Positions 1-7,668 of a DNA stretch of 39,699 nt are shown here, one piece after another (the stretch's first letter is position 1; every line of letters begins with the position of its first letter). A program made the position numbers and the translations under genes. The DNA is taken from contig JAFQLP010000033.1 in NCBI GenBank assembly GCA_017414565.1, positions 1-39,699 on the forward strand, written 5' to 3'. This stretch comes from Lentisphaeria bacterium (lineage in GTDB: Bacteria; Verrucomicrobiota; Lentisphaeria; Victivallales; Victivallaceae). The notes below the pieces were generated by a model that was given only the letters and a program-made list of their open reading frames with translations, searched no databases and had not been told where the DNA came from.

Positions 1-225
1 GGTGCCTGGGAACGCCGGCCGGGTTCGATCGGCTGCCGTGAATGGCCGGGCAATGTGATCAAGGGCAAGAAGATGCCGGGTCACATGGGCAATGTCCGTC
101 GCACCGTTCAGAATCTGAAGGTCGTGCGTGTGATGGCTGATGACAATGTGCTGCTGGTCCGCGGTGCGATTCCCGGTCCGAATGGCGGCATGGTCATCAT
201 CAAGAAGGCGATCAAGAAAGGGTGA
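1..225 (+). CDS. rplC: 50S ribosomal protein L3, C-terminal part
   Basis: The first base is in frame and the reading frame runs to a TGA at 223-225, giving the last 74 residues of L3. The tail carries the family's features: a glycine- and lysine-rich loop ([10 protein letters not shown]), then NLKVVRV and the GAIPGPNGG stretch close to the C-terminus. L3 is an early-assembly 23S rRNA-binding protein near the peptidyl-transferase centre. The 5' part lies outside the window. It is followed at once by rplD, as in the usual S10 operon order. Confidence 0.95.
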   Translation, partial: GAWERRPGSIGCREWPGNVIKGKKMPGHMGNVRRTVQNLKVVRVMADDNVLLVRGAIPGPNGGMVIIKKAIKKG

Positions 226-230
226 AGCAA

Positions 231-860
231 ATGTCTAAAGTTTTGGATATACTTGATTGCCAGGGTGCCCGTATCGGCAGCTATGAATTGCCGGATGCGG
301 TACTGGAACTCGAAAAAGGCGAACAGGCTGTGCATGATGCCGTAGTCGCTTTCCTTGCCGGTATGCGTGCCGGCACTGCCAAGACCAAGACCCGCGGTGA
401 AGTGCGTGGTACCGGTGCCAAACCCTTCCGTCAGAAGGGCAATGGCCGCGCCCGTGCCGGCAGCCGCCGCAATCCGGTCTGGACTGGTGGCGGTGTCGCT
501 TTTGGTCCGGTTCCGCGGAGCTTTGCCAAGAAAGTCAACAAGAAAGTTCTGCAGCTTGCGCTGAAGCGCGCTTTCAGCGAACGGGTTGTTGATGGCGATG
601 TGATCGTGGTTGACAAGTTCGCTCTGGCGGATCACAAGACCAAGAGCGCGGTTGCGATTTTCAAGGGCCTGAATGTTGCCGATGGTACCATTTTGCTGAA
701 TATTGCCGAGTACGACGAAGCGATTTTCTGCGCTACCGGCAATCTGCCGAATGTTGCGCTGCGCGGTGCGGACAATGTCAACACCTATGACATGTTGCTC
801 TGCAACAAAGTGGTCTTCACCAAAGACGCGCTCGACACCTTTGTCGGTCGTCTGGCCTGA
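231..860 (+). CDS. rplD: 50S ribosomal protein L4
   Basis: 209 residues, the normal L4 length. The long basic loop that reaches into the exit tunnel is visible (TKTRGEVRGTGAKPFRQKGN, then GRARAGSRRNP and GGGVAFGP around residues 47-95). I chose the ATG at 231, with an AAAGGG at 217-222 as ribosome binding site. A GTG at 222 overlapping the rplC stop would add three residues (MKQ) and cannot be excluded. In many bacteria L4 also represses its own operon; the leader that would show this is outside the window. Confidence 0.96.
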   Translation: MSKVLDILDCQGARIGSYELPDAVLELEKGEQAVHDAVVAFLAGMRAGTAKTKTRGEVRGTGAKPFRQKGNGRARAGSRRNPVWTGGGVAFGPVPRSFAKKVNKKVLQLALKRAFSERVVDGDVIVVDKFALADHKTKSAVAIFKGLNVADGTILLNIAEYDEAIFCATGNLPNVALRGADNVNTYDMLLCNKVVFTKDALDTFVGRLA

Positions 861-872
861 GGGAGGTAGAAA

Positions 873-1154
873 ATGAATAATCCGTACCAATACATCATTG
901 CGCCGCTCGTCACCGAGAAGAGCAACGCCATGGCCGCTGAAAACAAGTATGCTTTCAAGGTCAAGGTCGATGCCGGCAAAATCGAAATCGCCCGCGCCAT
1001 CGAAGAGATCTTCAAGGTCAAGGTCGGTGCGGTCAATGTGATGAATTACACCGGTAAGCCCAAACGGGCGGGCCGTTCCCTGATCACCGGCAAACGCGCT
1101 GACTGGAAGAAAGCCGTTGTCACGCTGGTCGAGGGCAGCATTGAAATCGTTTAA
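873..1154 (+). CDS. rplW: 50S ribosomal protein L23
   Basis: 93 residues, typical for L23. It starts NPYQYIIAPLVTEKS, the conserved opening of the family, and has the beta-hairpin segment VMNYTGKPKRAGRSLITGKR. L23 sits at the polypeptide exit and is the docking site for trigger factor and SRP. A GGGAGG at 861-866 precedes the ATG at 873. It lies 12 bases after rplD and 18 before rplB, clearly in the same operon. Confidence 0.96.
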   Translation: MNNPYQYIIAPLVTEKSNAMAAENKYAFKVKVDAGKIEIARAIEEIFKVKVGAVNVMNYTGKPKRAGRSLITGKRADWKKAVVTLVEGSIEIV

Positions 1155-1172
1155 CATGAGAGGCTGGATAAA

Positions 1173-2003
1173 ATGGCTGTAAAAACGTTTAATCCCACCA
1201 CTCCCTCGCTGCGCTCGATGCAGATTTTGGTCCACAAGGCCGAAATCACCACGGACAAGCCGGAGCGGAGTCTGGTCAAAGGCAAAAAATCCACTGGCGG
1301 CCGTAACAATTATGGCCGTATCACCACCCGTTTCCGCGGCGCGGGCAACAAGCGTCGTTACCGGGTGATCGACTTCCTGCGCAACGTCGAAGGCGTGCCG
1401 GCGAAGGTCGTCAGCATCGAGTACGATCCGAACCGCAGCTCCAACATTGCGTTGCTGGTCTATGAAGGTGGTGTCAAGAAGTACATCCCCGCGCCGAAAG
1501 GTCTGAAAGTCGGCGATGTGGTTATGAATGGTCCGAAAGCGGAACTTACCGTTGGTAATGCTCTGGCTCTGAAGGATATTCCGGTTGGTATCGACATCCA
1601 CTGCATCGAGCTTCAGCCCGGCGGTGGTGCCAAGTTGGTCCGCGGTGCCGGTCAGGTGGCTGTGCTCCGTGGTAAGGACGAATCCTACGCGCAGATCAAA
1701 CTGCCGTCGGGTGAAGTCCGCATGATCAACGTGAACTGCCGTGCCACCATCGGTCAGGTTGGTAACCTGGACCACATGAATGTCAAGATGGGTAAAGCCG
1801 GTAAGAAGCGTTATCTCGGTTTCCGTCCGCATGTCCGCGGCGTTGTGATGAACCCGGTCGATCACCCGATGGGCGGCGGCGAAGGCCGTACCTCCGGCGG
1901 CGGTCATCCGGTTTCTCCGTGGGGTCAGCTGGCCAAGGGCAAGAAGACCCGTCATCCGAAGAAGACCAGCAGCAGATTCATTGTTGAACGGAGGAAGAAG
2001 TAA
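1173..2003 (+). CDS. rplB: 50S ribosomal protein L2
   Basis: 276 residues, the normal length. Conserved pieces include [17 protein letters not shown] near residue 43, [13 protein letters not shown], and the C-terminal loop [20 protein letters not shown]. That loop holds the histidine of the family near the peptidyl-transferase centre. L2 is needed for subunit joining. Its TAA stop (2001-2003) overlaps the ATG of rpsS (TAATG), so the two are probably translationally coupled. Codons here favour CGT and GGT, unlike the CGG-rich usage of many genes further along, as expected for a highly expressed gene. Confidence 0.97.
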   Translation: MAVKTFNPTTPSLRSMQILVHKAEITTDKPERSLVKGKKSTGGRNNYGRITTRFRGAGNKRRYRVIDFLRNVEGVPAKVVSIEYDPNRSSNIALLVYEGGVKKYIPAPKGLKVGDVVMNGPKAELTVGNALALKDIPVGIDIHCIELQPGGGAKLVRGAGQVAVLRGKDESYAQIKLPSGEVRMINVNCRATIGQVGNLDHMNVKMGKAGKKRYLGFRPHVRGVVMNPVDHPMGGGEGRTSGGGHPVSPWGQLAKGKKTRHPKKTSSRFIVERRKK

Positions 2004-2266
2004 TGCCCAGATCGATCAAAAAAGGACCTTTTGTCGACCAGTATCTGATCGACAAGGTGGAAGCTCTCAAAGGCGAAAAGAAGCCGATCAAAACCTGGTC
2101 GCGCCGTTCCATGATCATTCCGGATTTCGTGGGTCACACCTTCGAAGTTCACAATGGCAAGAGCTTCGTGACGGTGTTTGTCACCGAAAACATGGTCGGA
2201 CACAAGCTTGGCGAATTCGCTGCCACGCGTACTTTCCGCGTGCACGGCGTTGTTTCCGGCAAATAA
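2003..2266 (+). CDS. rpsS: 30S ribosomal protein S19
   Basis: 87 residues. It begins [15 protein letters not shown] and carries [24 protein letters not shown] in two conserved blocks diagnostic of S19, a protein of the 30S head that contacts 16S rRNA with S13. The start overlaps the rplB stop by one base. In most bacteria rplV and rpsC follow. Here the gene is followed 17 bases later by a strong terminator and then a gene on the other strand, so this is the last cistron of the operon. Confidence 0.97.
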   Translation: MPRSIKKGPFVDQYLIDKVEALKGEKKPIKTWSRRSMIIPDFVGHTFEVHNGKSFVTVFVTENMVGHKLGEFAATRTFRVHGVVSGK

Positions 2267-2283
2267 GCGCGTTGGCGTTTGCA

Positions 2284-2311
2284 GGGCGATGGGAAACCAT
2301 CGCCCTTTTTT
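2284..2311 (+). terminator. Intrinsic terminator after rpsS
   Basis: A perfect 9-bp stem GGGCGATGG (2284-2292) and CCATCGCCC (2297-2305) with a GAAA tetraloop is followed by six T (2306-2311). This is a textbook Rho-independent terminator on the plus strand. There is no T-run for the opposite direction. It closes the ribosomal operon after S19. Confidence 0.93.
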
Positions 2312-2326
2312 CGTTTTAAAGGTTGA

Positions 2327-2662
2327 TTATTTGGCCAGGGCCGGTTCGTTGACGGCGGCCAGCAGGGTTTCCGCGCCCTGAATACCGGTAAAGCGTTTGG
2401 TCATTTTACCGTTGCGGAAAACCAGGATGGTCGGGATCGTGTCGATATTGAACCGGGTCACCAGTTTGGGATTTTCATCCACATTTACTTTGGCCACGAG
2501 GACGCCGGCGGAAAGCAGATGGTCTTCCTGGACGGATTCGATGATGGCCAGTTGGCTCCGGCACGGGACGCACCATTTGGCCCAGAATTGGATCAGGACT
2601 GTTTGATGGGCGACAAGCCGGTTGAATTGAGTTTCGTTGCGGACATTGATGATTTCTTCCAT
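2327..2662 (-). CDS. Thioredoxin family protein (WCVPC active site)
   Basis: 111 residues, the length of a bare thioredoxin domain with no signal peptide, so it is probably cytoplasmic. The active site is FWAKWCVPCRS near residue 31, with a valine where classical thioredoxins have glycine (WCGPC). The cis-proline segment is DTIPTILVF and the end has the usual GKMTKRFTG turn. It is expected to reduce disulfides using thioredoxin reductase. The altered CxxC dipeptide could shift its redox potential. It is convergent with rpsS and divergent from alaS; a run of G directly before the start may serve as ribosome binding site. Confidence 0.88.
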   Translation of the reverse strand: MEEIINVRNETQFNRLVAHQTVLIQFWAKWCVPCRSQLAIIESVQEDHLLSAGVLVAKVNVDENPKLVTRFNIDTIPTILVFRNGKMTKRFTGIQGAETLLAAVNEPALAK

Positions 2663-2719
2663 AAATCCCCCCTTTTTTTTTATGGTGTGAGGACCATACC
2701 GCAGATGGTTCTGCCTTTT

Positions 2720-2748
2720 AGCATAGCACGGGGGGGACCGATTGCCAG
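2720..2748 (-). promoter_or_regulatory. Candidate promoter of the thioredoxin gene
   Basis: Read on the minus strand, CTGGCA (2748-2743) and TATGCT (2725-2720) are separated by 17 bases, close to the sigma-70 pattern, about 58 bases before the thioredoxin start. Found by eye, without a background model. Confidence 0.35.
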
Positions 2749-2800
2749 CGCGGGTCCGCGGATAGTTGAAAAATCGGAATGGGATGGGTTCTCAATTTGG

Positions 2801-2828
2801 TTGAATATTACCAAAAATGTGGTATTTT
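2801..2828 (+). promoter_or_regulatory. Candidate promoter of alaS
   Basis: TTGAAT (2801-2806) and TATTTT (2823-2828) are 16 bases apart, about 55 bases upstream of alaS, in an AT-rich patch that stands out from the GC-rich surroundings. Confidence 0.35.
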
Positions 2829-2882
2829 ATTAACAGTGGATAAGATCGTTTTTTTTATTGTTTTACTGATAACAAAGGAAGT

Positions 2883-4661
2883 ATGATGAGAGCCGAAGAA
2901 CTGCGTCGGAAATACATTGAGTTTTTTGTCAGCAAAGGGCATGTGCAGATCAAGAGTTCGTCGCTGATCCCGGACAATGACCCCACCTGTCTTTTCACCA
3001 CCGCCGGGATGCACCCGCTGGTGCCGTATCTGCAGGGGGCACCGCATCCGGCCGGGACCCGGTTGACCGACTATCAGAAGTGTGTCCGTACCGGCGATAT
3101 CGACGAAGTCGGCGATCCGGTGCATCTGACCTTTTTTGAAATGCTCGGCAACTGGTCGCTGGGGGATTATTTCAAAGAAGATGCGATCAAGTTCAGTTTT
3201 GAATTTCTGACCTCGCCGGAACAGTTGGGGATCCCGCTGGAAATGCTGGCGGTCACGGTCTTTGCCGGTGATGCCGATGTGCCGTTTGATGAATTTTCCT
3301 ACAATCTCTGGCAGGAACTGGGCATCCCCGCCGCCCGCATCGCCAAACTGGGCCGTAAAGACAACTGGTGGGGTCCCGCCGGTATCACCGGCCCCTGCGG
3401 TCCGGATACCGAAATGTTCTACTGGACCGGTGACGGTGCCGCTCCGGAGGTCTTTGATCCCGCCGACAAGCGTTGGGTCGAGATTTGGAACGATGTTTTC
3501 ATGGAATACAACAAGAATGCCGACGGGCAGTACGAAAAACTGGCCCGCCGCAATGTCGATACCGGTATGGGGCTGGAACGGGTCACGGCGGTGCTGCAGG
3601 GCCGCAAGAGTTGCTACGAAACCGAGATCTTTGCGCCGATCTTTGCCGCGCTTGATGAAGTGCGCCAGTTGGCCGCTGCTCCGGCGGAACGGGTGGCTTC
3701 GGAACGGATCATTGCCGATCATCTCCGCACGGCCACGTTCATCATCGGCGACGGTGTGACCCCGGGCAAAGTCGATCAGCCGTATGTGTTGCGGCGGTTG
3801 ATCCGGCGGGCCATCCGCGAAGGACGCAAACTGGGCATCCAGGGCTATTTCACCGCCCGGATCGCGACGGCGATCATTGATGAATTCGGGCCGGTCTATC
3901 CCGAACTGGAACAGCGGCGGCAGGTGATCCTGGAAGAACTGGACCGCGAAGAACGGCAGTTTGAACAGACCCTCGAAAAAGGTACGCGGGAATTTGAGAA
4001 ATTCATTGCCCGGGTGCCGGAACACATCACCCGCAAGGTCATCAGCGGCAAAAATGCGTTTTATCTGTACGAAACCTACGGCTTCCCGATCGAATTGACG
4101 GTCGAAATGGCCGCTGAACGCAATTTCGTTGTCGATATGGAAGGCTTCAAGGCCGCATTCGAGAAGCATCAGGAAATGTCCCGGCAGGGGGCCGAACAGA
4201 AGTTCAAAGGCGGTCTGGCGGATGATTCCGTGGCCACGGCCCGGCTGCATACAGCGACCCATCTGCTTCATGCCGCGCTCCGCAAAGTCTTGGGTGAGCA
4301 TGTGGAACAGCGCGGTTCCAATATCACGGCGGAACGGCTCCGTTTCGACTTCTGCCACGGCGAAAAGATGACGCCGGAACAGTTGAAAGAGGTGGAAAAA
4401 CTGGTCAATGAGTCCATTCAGGCCGACGCGCCGGTGGAATGCACCGAAACTACGGTGGAAGAAGCGAAAGCCGCCGGTGCCATCGGGTTGTTCGAAAACA
4501 AGTATGGTGAACGGGTCAAGATGTACCGCATGGGTGCATTCAGCTGCGAGATCTGCGGTGGCCCCCATGCCAACCGTACCGGTGAACTGGGCAGCTTCCG
4601 CATCCTCAAAGAGGAAAGTTCCAGCCGCGGTGTCCGCCGTATCAAAGCCGTGCTGGGGTGA
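2883..4661 (+). CDS. alaS: Alanine--tRNA ligase, short form without C-Ala domain
   Basis: 592 residues (591 if the second ATG at 2886 is used); AAGGAAG lies just upstream. The aminoacylation core is complete: SSSLIPDNDPTCLFTTAGM in motif 1, then NWWGPAGITGPCGPDTE and NVDTGMGLERV. The tRNA-recognition helices (YVLRRLIRRAIREG) follow. The editing domain keeps its zinc ligands: HTATH at 456-460 and CGGPH at 558-562. The protein ends there (GVRRIKAVLG), so the C-terminal oligomerisation and tRNA-elbow-binding domain of the usual ~875-residue enzyme is absent. The stop is a normal TGA with the next gene three bases on, so this looks like a native short form, not a truncation. Confidence 0.95.
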   Translation: MMRAEELRRKYIEFFVSKGHVQIKSSSLIPDNDPTCLFTTAGMHPLVPYLQGAPHPAGTRLTDYQKCVRTGDIDEVGDPVHLTFFEMLGNWSLGDYFKEDAIKFSFEFLTSPEQLGIPLEMLAVTVFAGDADVPFDEFSYNLWQELGIPAARIAKLGRKDNWWGPAGITGPCGPDTEMFYWTGDGAAPEVFDPADKRWVEIWNDVFMEYNKNADGQYEKLARRNVDTGMGLERVTAVLQGRKSCYETEIFAPIFAALDEVRQLAAAPAERVASERIIADHLRTATFIIGDGVTPGKVDQPYVLRRLIRRAIREGRKLGIQGYFTARIATAIIDEFGPVYPELEQRRQVILEELDREERQFEQTLEKGTREFEKFIARVPEHITRKVISGKNAFYLYETYGFPIELTVEMAAERNFVVDMEGFKAAFEKHQEMSRQGAEQKFKGGLADDSVATARLHTATHLLHAALRKVLGEHVEQRGSNITAERLRFDFCHGEKMTPEQLKEVEKLVNESIQADAPVECTETTVEEAKAAGAIGLFENKYGERVKMYRMGAFSCEICGGPHANRTGELGSFRILKEESSSRGVRRIKAVLG

Positions 4662-4664
4662 GCG

Positions 4665-5159
4665 ATGACGTGCGGAACCATTTCGGTGCGTGAAATTGAC
4701 GGCGGTACGCTGATCAAGGTGAACGGCCGGGCCAATTTTGAGAGCGCGGTCCCGCTGCGCGAGGTCGCCAGCGGCATGGACAGCAGCGGCCTGGTTTGCT
4801 TTGACATGAGCGATTGCACCGCCATGGACAGCACATTCATGGGCGTGATGACGATGATCGCCCTGAAAAAGGTGCGCGGCGGCCGCAAAGCCGGTCTGGC
4901 CGCGGCATCGGAGAAGATCCAGGGCCTGCTGCGCGGACTGGGCGTGCTGAAGCTGTTTGATGCGGCAATGGAGGTCCCCGAATCTGCGGCTGACAGCAGC
5001 GATGGCGACCGTGCATCGGTGGATGCGGCGGCGACTGCCCGGACCGTGCTGGAAGCGCATCAGACGCTGGTCGAAGCCGATTCCGCCAATGCGGAGCAGT
5101 TTCGCGATGTCATTGCTTTTGCCGAAGAAGATGTCCGGCGGCTCGATGAAAAAAAGTGA
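4665..5159 (+). CDS. STAS domain protein (anti-sigma factor antagonist-like)
   Basis: 164 residues. The first ~100 form a STAS domain: a beta strand with LIKVNGRANFES, then CFDMSDCTAMDSTFMGVM. That last block is the conserved helix start where SpoIIAA-type proteins are phosphorylated on serine (the S of MDST). The C-terminal ~60 residues are acidic and helical (ARTVLEAHQTLVEADSANAE), a tail also seen in stand-alone STAS proteins. Such proteins relieve anti-sigma kinases in partner-switching pathways; no kinase or phosphatase partner is in the window. It starts 3 bases after alaS, so it is likely cotranscribed. Confidence 0.82.
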   Translation: MTCGTISVREIDGGTLIKVNGRANFESAVPLREVASGMDSSGLVCFDMSDCTAMDSTFMGVMTMIALKKVRGGRKAGLAAASEKIQGLLRGLGVLKLFDAAMEVPESAADSSDGDRASVDAAATARTVLEAHQTLVEADSANAEQFRDVIAFAEEDVRRLDEKK

Positions 5160-5191
5160 TTCTTTACCAATAGGGAAAAGGATATGACAGT

Positions 5192-6187
5192 ATGGGCGGT
5201 GTAGCTTTGTTGGGATGGGCGCATATCCATACGCCCGGTTTCGCCAGAATGCTGAAAGCGCATCAGGATATCGCTGTTACAGGGGTGTATGATCACGATC
5301 GTGAACGGGCTGCCAAAGCGGCCGCCGAATTCGGTGTGCCGGTCTTTGAGTCGCCCGAAGCGGCGTTGGCGGACTCCCGTACCGATGCGGTGGTGATCGC
5401 CTCGGAAACGGATCGTCATGGTGATCTGGTCTTTGCCGCGGCCGCCGCCGGCAAGGCGATGTTTGTGGAAAAACCGCTTGGTTTTTCGGCGGATTCGGCT
5501 TTGCAGATGGCGGATGCGGTGGAAAAAGCCGGGGTGATCTTTCAGACCGGTTATTTCAGCCGCGGCCGGGGGATTTTCCGTTTCCTGCGCGATGAATTGC
5601 AAGCCGGTGCATTCGGCACTGTCACCAGGGTCCGGTTCGCCAACTGTCACGACGGGCTTTATCGCGGATTTTTCGATCAGGAATGGCGTTGGATGGCCGA
5701 TCCCGCGGTCGCCGGTTGCGGTGCTTTCGGGGATCTCGGGACCCACGCGCTGGATATTCTGATGTGGTATTTCGGGATTCCGGAAAGCGGCACGGCATCG
5801 CTTTTTACGGCAGATGGCCGTTTCGGTTCCGACTGCGATGAGGGCGGCGAGGCTCTGCTCCGTTTCCCCGGCAATGTGACGGCTACGCTGGCGGCAAGCT
5901 GGCTCGATGGCGATGTGCCGTGTACCTTTGAGATCGCCGGTACCCGTGCCTGCGCCTCCATCATCCGCAATGAATTGTATTACTGGAATCCGGATCGTGA
6001 TCTCGACGGCCGGACGCCGTATCCCGCGCTTCCGGCAGATCTGCCGCACGCTTTTGAACTCTTTTGCCAGGCCATTACCGGCGGCAATCCGCCGCTGGTC
6101 CCGGTCCGCGAAGCGGCCATGCGCTCGGTGGTCATGGAGCAGCTTTACACGGCGGCCCGCACCGGTACGATCGTCAAATTGGGCTGA
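5192..6187 (+). CDS. Gfo/Idh/MocA family oxidoreductase
   Basis: 331 residues. An N-terminal NAD(P)-binding fold contains TDAVVIASETDRHGDLV and the family motif VEKPLGF (EKP) near residue 92. The C-terminal alpha/beta domain has GCGAFGDLGTHALDIL, where the DLGTHALD block supplies the catalytic-site aspartate and histidine of the family. The first strand reads VALLGWAHIHTPGF, not the usual GxGxxG, so cofactor binding may differ from the mainstream. The substrate is probably a sugar or sugar-derived alcohol; it cannot be named from sequence. It ends 43 bases before a bidirectional terminator and is likely the last gene of the alaS unit. Confidence 0.86.
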   Translation: MGGVALLGWAHIHTPGFARMLKAHQDIAVTGVYDHDRERAAKAAAEFGVPVFESPEAALADSRTDAVVIASETDRHGDLVFAAAAAGKAMFVEKPLGFSADSALQMADAVEKAGVIFQTGYFSRGRGIFRFLRDELQAGAFGTVTRVRFANCHDGLYRGFFDQEWRWMADPAVAGCGAFGDLGTHALDILMWYFGIPESGTASLFTADGRFGSDCDEGGEALLRFPGNVTATLAASWLDGDVPCTFEIAGTRACASIIRNELYYWNPDRDLDGRTPYPALPADLPHAFELFCQAITGGNPPLVPVREAAMRSVVMEQLYTAARTGTIVKLG

Positions 6188-6230
6188 TTGCAGCCGGCCG
6201 GGCTCCATCGGGGACCGGTTGAAACAAAAA

Positions 6231-6262
6231 AAACTCCGGGAAATGTTTCCCGGAGTTTTTTT
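6231..6262. terminator. Bidirectional intrinsic terminator
   Basis: A 13-bp perfect inverted repeat (AAACTCCGGGAAA at 6231-6243, TTTCCCGGAGTTT at 6246-6258) has a T-run to 6262 on the plus strand and an A-run from 6225 that gives a T-run on the minus strand. It separates the convergent oxidoreductase gene and purC and can stop transcription from both sides. Confidence 0.92.
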
Positions 6263-6277
6263 ATGCGGTGCGGAACC

Positions 6278-7168
6278 TTATTTGGTCAGCACGGCCAACG
6301 CTTCGCGGTATTTTGCCGCCGTCTTGTTGACGACATCATCCGGCAGGGCCGGACCGGGAGCGGTCTTGTTCCAATCGAGGGTTTCGAGGTAATCGCGCAC
6401 AAACTGTTTGTCCAGACTGACCGGGCTTTCGCCGACCTGATAGGATTCTTTGGGCCAGAAACGGCTGGAATCCGGCGTCAGAACTTCATCGACCAGGATC
6501 AACTTGCCGTCGATCTCGCCGAATTCAAGTTTGGTATCGGCTACGATGATGCCGCGTTTTTCCGCATAATCGCTGGCGGTACGGTAAACCGTCAGGGCGT
6601 AATCGCGGATCCTGTCTGCCCGGGCCGGGCCGACGATCTTTTCCATCTCTTCGTAACTGATCGCTTCGTCGTGATCGCCGATCGCCGCCTTGGTGGAGGG
6701 GGTGAAGATCGGCAGATCGAGTTTTTCCGCCTGCCGGTAGCCTTCCCGCAGATGCAGACCCGAAACACAGCCGGTTTTGCAGTAATCCTTCCAACCACTG
6801 CCGACCAGGTAGCCGCGGACGATACATTCGACCGGCAGTACCTGCGCTTTGCGGACGATCATCGCCCGGCCCTGAAGCACATCGGCGTAAGGCCGCAGTG
6901 CCGGAACCGAAGCGATGTCCGCAGTGAGCAGATGATTCGGCATCCATTCGCTCATCAGGTCGAACCAGAAGAGCGAGATCTGGGTCAGCACTTCGCCTTT
7001 GCCGGGGATGCCGTCGGGCAGAACCACGTCAAAAGCACTCAGGCGGTCGGTCGCCACAAAAAGAAGGGAGTCGCCAAGGTCGAAAATATCGCGGACCTTG
7101 CCCCGGCTGATCATGGGAATGCCGGGGAGCTCGCATTCAAGCAAAGCACCACGGGAATCGTACCGCAT
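6278..7168 (-). CDS. purC: Phosphoribosylaminoimidazole-succinocarboxamide synthase
   Basis: 296 residues, matching the longer PurC subtype (~300 residues, as in yeast Ade1). SAICAR synthase joins aspartate to CAIR in de novo purine synthesis, using ATP. Visible motifs are [13 protein letters not shown] (nucleotide site), [22 protein letters not shown] in two parts, [24 protein letters not shown] and [13 protein letters not shown]. It starts 5 bases after the rplU stop, so the two form an operon led by rplU. Confidence 0.96.
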   Translation of the reverse strand: MRYDSRGALLECELPGIPMISRGKVRDIFDLGDSLLFVATDRLSAFDVVLPDGIPGKGEVLTQISLFWFDLMSEWMPNHLLTADIASVPALRPYADVLQGRAMIVRKAQVLPVECIVRGYLVGSGWKDYCKTGCVSGLHLREGYRQAEKLDLPIFTPSTKAAIGDHDEAISYEEMEKIVGPARADRIRDYALTVYRTASDYAEKRGIIVADTKLEFGEIDGKLILVDEVLTPDSSRFWPKESYQVGESPVSLDKQFVRDYLETLDWNKTAPGPALPDDVVNKTAAKYREALAVLTK

Positions 7169-7173
7169 GGAGG

Positions 7174-7488
7174 TCAGCCCTGGATATTGGTGATTTCGAC
7201 GCGGGTCAGGCTCTGACGGTGGCCCTTGGTGCGGCGATAGCCCTTGCGGCGATGCATGTGGAAAGCCCAGACTTTCTTGCCGCGATACTGATCGACGATC
7301 TTGGCCGCCACGGAGGCACCTTCGAGGATCGGGGTGCCGACCTTCAGTTCGCCGCCTTCTTCGCCAATGGCGAGGACATCGGCAAAAGTGACTTCGGTAC
7401 CGATTTCCTGTTCGATCTTTTCCAGCTCGACGAGATCGCCGGCTTTGACTTTGTACTGCTTACCGCCGTTTTTGATAATCGCAAACAT
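7174..7488 (-). CDS. rplU: 50S ribosomal protein L21
   Basis: 104 residues, the usual length. It begins [18 protein letters not shown] and ends with the basic block [14 protein letters not shown], the L21 signature that contacts 23S rRNA. The start at 7488 is set by an AGGAG (7497-7501 on the complement) eight bases upstream; an in-frame ATG 42 bases further up has no such site. L21 is normally followed by rpmA (L27), which is missing here; purC takes its place. Confidence 0.96.
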   Translation of the reverse strand: MFAIIKNGGKQYKVKAGDLVELEKIEQEIGTEVTFADVLAIGEEGGELKVGTPILEGASVAAKIVDQYRGKKVWAFHMHRRKGYRRTKGHRQSLTRVEITNIQG

Positions 7489-7544
7489 CGTTTTTTCTCC
7501 TGCTATTAAAAATGAATCAAAGGTCAACACTTCCTGAATTACAT

Positions 7545-7573
7545 AATTTACACCGGAACCATGTGAAAATCAA
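7545..7573 (-). promoter_or_regulatory. Candidate promoter of rplU-purC
   Basis: On the minus strand TTGATT (7573-7568) and TAAATT (7550-7545) are 17 bases apart, about 57 bases before the rplU start. The region is clearly AT-rich. Confidence 0.5.
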
Positions 7574-7593
7574 GTATTTTTTTAAATGTTTTC

Positions 7594-7622
7594 TTGACTT
7601 CATGGATTTCCGGTACTAATGT
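7594..7622 (+). promoter_or_regulatory. Candidate promoter of the glycosyltransferase gene
   Basis: TTGACT (7594-7599) and TAATGT (7617-7622) are 17 bases apart, about 47 bases upstream of the chosen start at 7669. This promoter would leave out in-frame start codons further upstream and so supports the shorter protein. Confidence 0.5.
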
Positions 7623-7668
7623 TAAGAGAAAGAATCAGTATCGAACAGGAGGATTCCGGATACAGAGT

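Noticed and set aside
108-1955. Long open frame on the minus strand across the ribosomal genes (615 codons)
   Set aside because: It is antisense to rplD, rplW and rplB, which are certain. GC-rich codon bias creates such frames; the translation has no family features.
2808-5060. Minus-strand frame of 750 codons opposite alaS
   Set aside because: Composition (His, Arg, Gln rich) is typical of an antisense frame; alaS is certain.
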